From: Uranotaenia lowii
Lineage: Eukaryota; Arthropoda; Insecta; Diptera; Culicidae
Direction: 5' to 3'
DNA: 64,000 bases
Assembly (NCBI RefSeq): GCF_029784155.1
Contig: NC_073692.1
Span: 323,141,906 to 323,205,905, forward strand
The position numbers and the translations under genes were made by a program. Each line of letters starts with the position of its first letter. The first letter of the stretch is position 1. The notes beneath the pieces are model-generated. The model made no database searches and was not told the origin of the DNA. It saw only the letters and a program-made list of their open reading frames with translations. This document shows positions 58,607 to 64,000 of this stretch, one piece after another.

Positions 58607-58764
58607 GGAAGAAGATTGGAAACAAACGGCTCGTGCCAGGTTGCGCAAATTTGAAGAAGAGCTTCAGATAGCTTTTGAAGCAGGAATGAAAACCTACAGC
58701 GGAAACACCGCTTGGAACTTCATCAACGGAGTTATCTATTCGTTGACTGTGGTTTCTACTATCG
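58607..58764 (+). CDS. K2P channel, cap and first pore-helix exon
   Basis: After an acceptor in TTATTTAAAAG, 158 nt restore the frame from the previous phase-2 donor (K|EEDWKQTARARLRKFEEELQ...) and end WNFINGVIYSLTVVSTIG at a phase-1 donor ATCG|GTAAAT. This holds the second cap helix (LQIAFEAG) and the first pore helix with the beginning of the selectivity filter. It is equivalent to the upstream exon at 32441-32609 in role and splice phase, but differs in sequence. Confidence 0.88.
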
Positions 58765-58891
58765 GTAAATCTACCTGGTTTTAAAATATCATATTTTATT
58801 ATCTTCATTCTGTTATTTTCTAAAACAGTATCTCTAACATCAGTGAACCTTTGTGCACTTTTATACAAATTGTATTTTGTTTCTGTTTCAG

Positions 58892-59094
58892 GTTATGGAC
58901 ATATTTCCCCATCGACGACGACGGGTCGAGCGTTGACCATTATCTATGCCATTATAGGGATTCCGATATTTTTGATAGTGTTAGCTGATTTCGGCAAGCT
59001 GTTTACGCGAGGGATTAAATTTCTCTGGGCCTACGTACGGCGACTGTACTACACTGGGTCATTGCGCAAAGTACGCAAAACGACACAAGTTAAG
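58892..59094 (+). CDS. K2P channel, filter GYG and TM2 exon
   Basis: After the acceptor TTCTGTTTCAG, the exon completes the split glycine to give GYGH, the first selectivity filter. It continues through PSTTTGRALTIIYAIIGIPI and LIVLADFGKLF, the diagnostic TM2 pattern of two-pore-domain channels, then a basic cytosolic loop (FLWAYVRRLYYTGSLRKVRK). It ends in phase 0 at AAG|GTGAGT. The rest (TM3, second pore, TM4) is not in the window. Role: background K+ conductance setting resting potential. The exact fly orthologue is not assigned. Confidence 0.92.
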
Positions 59095-59199
59095 GTGAGT
59101 CAATACACTATCAATAACCAAATTTAAAATATGACTTTATTTTAAAACCATATCCTAAGTTAAAAACATCAATATGGAACTGTTTTTTGAATAGGAGAG

Positions 59200-60912
59200 G
59201 GATAGTTGAGTTTTTTTTATTAACATGGTTTTCCGTCTTACGGTATTACCTGATGAACAATATTCCTCCAATTCAGTCGGTCGATGACAACCGTTCTCTA
59301 ACTTCTTGGGCATCCCACATATCACGCTCCACTTTGTTTGACCATCTCGCTCGTTACGCCCCTGGTCGTCTCGTTCTACTGGATTGGCAACGAACACTTG
59401 TTTTGCAGGACAGTTGTCCAGCATTCTCGCAACATAACCTGCTCAGCTTATCCGGCCAGCCTTCACAACCTTCTGGATACTGGGTTCGCCGTAGAGTCAC
59501 GTTATCTCGTGGTTCATCCTTCGCCTCCACACTCCGTTCTCCTGCACGCCGCTGGTTCTTAACAGTCGTCGCTCGAATACTGCGAGTGTGTGCAGGTTCT
59601 CCTCGAGCAATATCTTCGTCCCGAGGACAACCGTTCTTAAAAGTGTCGTTTACAGGTTATCTTTTTGCGAAGGCTAAATCTTCTCGATCTCATTTGTTTG
59701 TGGAGTCCGCTGATAATTCGCCGCTTGATCTCACGGCTGGTGTCATTGTCTGCCATCCCCATTAAGCCGAGATAGACAGAGTCATCGACTATCACCAGTA
59801 CGTCGCCGTCGATCGTGATCTTGCTATTACTGGACAAGCAGGTTTGGTCGGTTTCAGATCCGCAAGCCAGCATTTACTTCATCTTGGACGTATTAATCAT
59901 CACGCTTATTCCTTCATGATTTGCCGACTTAATCAATGTCGTAGTCAAAGCAAATAAGTTGACTGGATCTGTTGAAAATCGTGCCCCGCATTTCGTCTAC
60001 CACTCGTCGAATAACACTTTCTAATGCCACGTTGAACATCATGCAGGATGAACCATCGCTTTATCAAAGCCTTCTGCACAATTCGAATGAACTTGACAAT
60101 CCACCTGAAATCCGCACACAACACTGCGTTCCATCTATCGTTGCCGGAGAAGCCGGTGATGTTCACTCCTCCACCGTCTTGGTTTCTTGCATGTGTTCAT
60201 CGAAGTGCTGCTTTCACCATTTGATCGCCTTGCGATTGTCCGTCAGGATGCCTCCGTCCTTATCCCGGCACATTTCGGCTTAAGGCACGAAGCCTTAGGG
60301 AAATGCGTTGAGTTCTATCAGAACTTTCTTGTTTGCTTGGAACGATGCAAGGTTCCTACAGCTCCTCCTCCTCCAGTCAGCGCCTTTTTTCCTGGAAAAT
60401 TCTGACTCGCAGCCTCTTCCGCTGTCGGTGATTTTCCATGCACTACTGCCGCCCATCACCCTCCTACACTCATCGTCGAACCAGTCCTTCCGTCGTATTA
60501 GTTCAACATACCCGATGACGTTTTCCGCAACGCTGTTGATGGCGGTTTTGATGGTATGCAAACAGTCCTCAAGAGGGGCTTGTCAAGCTCGCTCTCTGCC
60601 GGCAGCGGTGCTCCAAGCGATTGCTCGTTGTCGATGTTGGCACCTCGACAGGATCTGACGTCGAAGAAATGTACAGCCATTCGTTTTGAAGGCAGCCACA
60701 TCTTTTAATTTTAAGCCGTTCTCGTTTGTCAGCTGGTACGCACTGAACCTTCCAATTGTCGGTTTGAATTCCTGCTTTTGCCCGACTTGAGCGTTTAAAT
60801 CTCCTATGACAATCTCGATATCATGTTTTGGGCAGGGCTTGTATTCACGCTCAAGCTGCGCGTAGAATTCGTCTTTGTCGTCACCGGTACTTCCAAGGTG
60901 AGGGCTGTGCAA
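59200..60912 (-). mobile_element. RTE-clade non-LTR retrotransposon, truncated and decayed
   Basis: Minus-strand fragments in order read as an RTE-like protein. Endonuclease part: DIEIVIGDLNAQVGQ...NENGLKL (60583-60912). Linker: NVIGYVELIRRKDWFDDECRRV (about 60440-60520). Reverse transcriptase: MMFNVALESVIRRVVDEMRG near 59990, with the catalytic FADD altered to FDYD near 59920. Thumb: DGDVLVIVDDSVYLG (about 59790). C-terminal tail: MPDNCPAKQVFVANPVERR-type (about 59350-59430). Frameshifts and stops separate the pieces. The 5' part of the endonuclease is missing past 60912. It lies antisense in the intron after the TM2 exon. Confidence 0.85.
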
Positions 60913-61115
60913 AATTCTTCTTCTTCTTCTATTTTCTCGCTGGTGCTATTTGTTTTTACTCCTTAGAGTTTACAATCTTTTAAACTCCGTAGAGATATTT
61001 TGGATTCTTTTATACTCAGTAGAGTTTACAATTTTCGTTACATTGTTACATTTCGTGGTATTAGTGTTCATTTTAACGTCCGTGGACTTACAAAATTTCC
61101 TTAACCTAGATTTCA
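60913..61115. other. Short spacer with TAGAGTTTACAAT repeats
   Basis: CTCCTTAGAGTTTACAATC and CTCAGTAGAGTTTACAATT form two related copies about 60 bp apart. No gene was found. Confidence 0.35.
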
Positions 61116-61208
61116 GGGTGGCGGGACTCGATCTCTGGACCTCTGGCTTATAAAGACCTAGTCCTCTGGCTTACAAAGACGTTCGCCATTAGGCTAAACG
61201 ACCACCCT
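61116..61208 (-). repeat. tRNA-like sequence with internal duplication (SINE head)
   Basis: On the minus strand, AGGGTGG pairs with CCACCCT as a 7-bp acceptor stem. There is a box A TAGCCTAATGG and a box B GATCGAGTCCC. At 93 nt it is too long, because TTTGTAAGCCAGAGG is repeated as TTTATAAGCCAGAGG in the anticodon/variable region. Shared words with the SINE head at 2429 (AAGCCAGAGGTC) suggest the same tRNA ancestry. Confidence 0.6.
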
Positions 61209-61506
61209 CTGTGCTAAATTGGTACGTACAACTCGCTTGGACAACAATTATAGAAGCACACGTATTGTTGTTTACATTTCGCTAGTTGGTGCGTCGATCA
61301 GCTGACATCAGGCTACCAGCAGTGAGCTCAGTGGTTTTGTTGTACGGCGTTTCACGTCCTAATACTTAACATTTTGCCCAGCAATGATAAAATCGCATTA
61401 AAATGATAACTCAAGTCATTAAAAACGTAACTTCGAATCGTAATTCCAACTAACGCAAGTTAAAAGTCGTAAAAATCGTTACTCAAACTCGGATTAAATG
61501 GTTTAA

Positions 61507-61723
61507 CACGTTCGTCGCCACGGCACCCATATTCGAGTGACGGGTGTATTTCCTGGGGGCCCCCGTTACATCAAAAAGCGTGTGACGCTCTCTTACTTGA
61601 GTTTACCGCTCAGCTTCGCCACACGTTTCAAATATGGGAGTTCTTTCTTTTTGCTTTCTCTCTCTGAAAATTTCTTTGGGCCCGGCTAGTAAAACTACCA
61701 AAATGAGAGTGGCGACGAACGTG
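61507..61723. mobile_element. MITE with CACGTTCGTCGCCAC ends
   Basis: A 15-bp perfect inverted repeat CACGTTCGTCGCCAC lies at 61507-61521 and 61709-61723 and encloses a GC-rich non-coding interior (GGGGGCCCCC near 61556; GGGCCCGG near 61679). Target duplication is unclear (TTAA at the left only). Confidence 0.75.
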
Positions 61724-62072
61724 ATCGGATATGATAAATAGTCCGCAATGTTTGCAGATTTTGAAGACGATTTCGTTCCTTTACTTTCTCCCGCGTGAAT
61801 AGCTTTATTGTTCTCTCTGCAACCAGATTAATAAAAATCAGATGGTGCATTTGCAAGAATTGCCCAGCGACAGAGAGAACGTTGAGAGAAAAAACTTGTG
61901 CTCTCTTGCATACTTTCAGTATGTAAGAATATGGTGTCGAATGTGTCGATTATCGTTAAAAATCGTATACTCTTATCACTTTAGCCATAAGTTGAAAATA
62001 TGTATGTATATTGCCTCCACTTTGGTAGGTAAATGCTGATTTTTCGAGTTTCATACGATCATTCTATAATGT
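61724..62072. other. Unique-looking spacer, no gene seen
   Basis: The 65-residue + frame at 61842-62039 has no recognisable domain. Confidence 0.35.
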
Positions 62073-63396
62073 ACTAGCTGATCCCGTACGAACTTCGTTT
62101 CGCTTGAAATCATTGGTACGTCAAAACGAGTTTAGAAAATGAATTCGAAACATTCTTTCGACAATTTTGGGGAAAAAATTCAACAGTGTTTAAAGTCGCT
62201 ACTATTACTATTACTTGAAATTCAAATTAAACGGTTGATTGGCATTTTATTAAAATTTATGTGAGAGTGTTTCCTTCTCTATCGGTTGCATAATCTAGAC
62301 ATAATGGCAGAAACATGTACTATTTGTTTATGTGCACGACTCTTTTGCTTGACCTTCACACTTAAATTGGTATCAATTAACTGCCTCCAACAAAATTATT
62401 GCACAAAACACTGAACTTTCAATGAAACCCTCTTTTTCTGTCCCATAGCCCGAAATTCGATAATTGAAACCAATTTTACGTTCCTCAAAACTCCCTTGTT
62501 TCCCATTTTTTCTTTTCAAATTATATGTAAAGTAACGTCAGGAATTCGAAAACAGTGAACTTGCTCATAGTTTATAACCCTCATCTGAACATTTTCATCT
62601 CAATCCAATGCATGATCACGACAATATCGCGAAAACAGTGAGCAACTAACATGGACCTTTTTTTTGACCACGATTCAAAACTTGACACCTGAAATCAATT
62701 ATCTTTTCTGTTAAACTCCCATGTGTCAATTTTCATAACAATTCTATGCTCAATCAAGAAAATATCGTTAAAACAGTGAACAGATAATAACCCCTTTTGC
62801 CGACCCCTGAGTCAAGATTTGAAACCTGAAAGCAAAAGAGCGTCCCTCAAAACTCCTATGCGGAAATTTTCATCTCAATCCAATGAAGAATAACGTCAAA
62901 ATCGCAAAAACATTGAAGTTGGGTATGGACGACTCCTTCAGCCGACTTCTGATCCGCAATTCGAAACTTGAAATCGATTGTTCGTCCCTCAAAACACTCA
63001 TGTGCTAATTTTAATCACTATACGATCTATAATAACGCCAATATCGCAAAAACATTAATCAGTGGATATGTACGACCCCTTTGGCCGACCCCTGACCCTA
63101 AATTTGATAACTGTAATCGATTGCTCGTCTCTCAAAACACTCATGTGCAAATTTTCATAACAATCCGATGTAAAATAAAGCCAAATAACGTCAATAACGC
63201 GAAAACAATATTTGTCTTGTATGGACGACCCCCTTCAGAAGGGGTCATCCAAAAATCTATAACATTTTTCATCATTCCTGGTCCTAATGAGCATCCATGC
63301 CAAATTTCAGATCCCTAGCTCTTAAGACGGCTGAGTCTATAGAGGTCAAACAAACAGACAAACAAACAAACATACAGAGAATTGCTTTTTATATAC
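62073..63396 (+). repeat. Interspersed repeat made of ~150-bp monomers, copy 2
   Basis: It has the same ends as 9622-12424: ACTAGCTGATCCCGTACGAA at the start and, at the end, TTAAGACGGCTGAGTCTATA, then (ACAA)n, then TTGCTTTTTATATA. The internal monomers carry TATGGACGACCCC, AATCGATTG and CAATCCGATG. It is uninterrupted and so shows the unbroken form. A Tc1-like element starts at its very end. Confidence 0.8.
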
Positions 63397-64000
63397 AGTG
63401 AGCGAAATAAGAATAGCACCACTATGTGTTTTGCTTGTTAAAATATTAATAATTGAAAAATATGAAAATTTTCTTCCACAGTTGTTCTGAATTGCTTAAC
63501 GGATAAATCAAGCATAAGTTTACTTTTTTTGGACGTAGCAATTGGCGTTGAGGACTAAAAATTTGAAAAAAAGGGTGCGAAATAAGAATAGCAGCACTTG
63601 AGTTTTTCAACAAAAACAAGCTAATTTTTCAAAATTTACTATGTAAAAGTGAATAATAAAGCTTCTACGAATTATTTGAATAGATAACTGCATTTTAGGA
63701 GTTTTCCAGAATTCCAAAGGTTTTCAAAGGTATATAAAGGGGGTTTTAAGAGATGCTCCTCTAGCGTTAAGGAATTTGATATATGAGTCTTAAAACTTTA
63801 TCAAACGGCTTGATTTCATCATTAACAATCATAAGTTTGATGCAAAATGATGAAACATAGATTTGAGGCTGAGTTTGGATACAAAAAGCAGGTTGGAATT
63901 CAAAAATACTAATATTTTCTAATAGTCAAACACTATTTCTCTAGTTTTAAGTCATAGATGGCAGCACTATCTTGCCATTTAACCAAATTCATGCCCATTT
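63397..64000 (+). mobile_element. 5' part of a Tc1/mariner-like element, cut by the window end
   Basis: It begins CAGTGAGCGAAATAAGAATA directly after a TA, the style of Tc1-family ends. The core GCGAAATAAGAATAGCA-like is repeated as a direct copy at about 63579. This is the 5' inverted-repeat region with an internal direct repeat, as in IR/DR elements. No transposase is reached before 64000. Confidence 0.65.

Noticed and set aside
59187..59765. 192-codon + frame downstream of the TM2 exon as a further channel exon
   Set aside because: The minus strand of the same stretch reads as RTE reverse transcriptase and tail motifs. The + frame has no membrane or pore pattern.

Overview
The window is eukaryotic and insect-like. 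It is AT-rich and intron-bearing, with one recognisable host locus surrounded by layers of transposable elements. The mobile elements present (BEL/Pao LTR elements, I-clade and RTE-clade LINEs, mariner-type transposons resembling the ITmD37E group, tRNA-derived SINEs, TTAA and TA MITEs, long foldback elements) point to a dipteran, most likely a mosquito. That assignment is inference from element style and not from a species-specific marker.

Host gene: all convincing host exons are on the + strand and encode a two-pore-domain potassium (K2P) channel. Two exons at 32172-32269 and 32441-32609 encode an extracellular cap and a first pore helix, ending at a phase-1 donor inside the selectivity filter. 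From 50095 a second set follows: a putative first coding exon (50095-50468), a long charged N-terminus with TM1 (57362-58537), cap and pore helix (58607-58764), and filter GYG plus TM2 (58892-59094). The second pore half is not in the window. No GYG exon was found between 32.6 and 57.3 kb. The two cap/pore-helix modules end in the same phase, so they may be alternative 5' modules that share the exon at 58892. This is the most interesting biological possibility here.

Layout: 1.8-5.4 kb is a DNA transposon with ~630-bp terminal inverted repeats, a decayed transposase-like gene and a nested SINE. 9.6-12.4 kb is a repeat built of ~150-bp monomers, interrupted by a TA-flanked transposon and a LINE tail; a second copy lies at 62.1-63.4 kb. 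12.5-14.6 kb holds a MITE and a dead mariner. 17.3-18.3 kb is an isolated broken gag-like gene. 20.6-26.8 kb is a MITE split by a very young BEL/Pao element that has two 430-bp LTRs, identical by eye, and gag but no pol. 27.4-30.5 kb is rich in simple repeats and ends in a GTGAGAC heptamer array. 33.3-38.8 kb is a nearly intact I-clade LINE inside an older inverted-repeat element.

39.7-52.7 kb holds a SINE with a perfect target duplication, a TTAA MITE, several foldback elements (44.5, 48.9, 50.8 and 52.2 kb) and a mariner carrying a BEL integrase fragment. 59.2-60.9 kb is a decayed antisense RTE LINE in a channel intron. The window ends in the 5' part of a Tc1/mariner-like element. Many boundaries were fixed from target-site duplications and inverted repeats read directly in the sequence. 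Family names are from recognition and were not searched.
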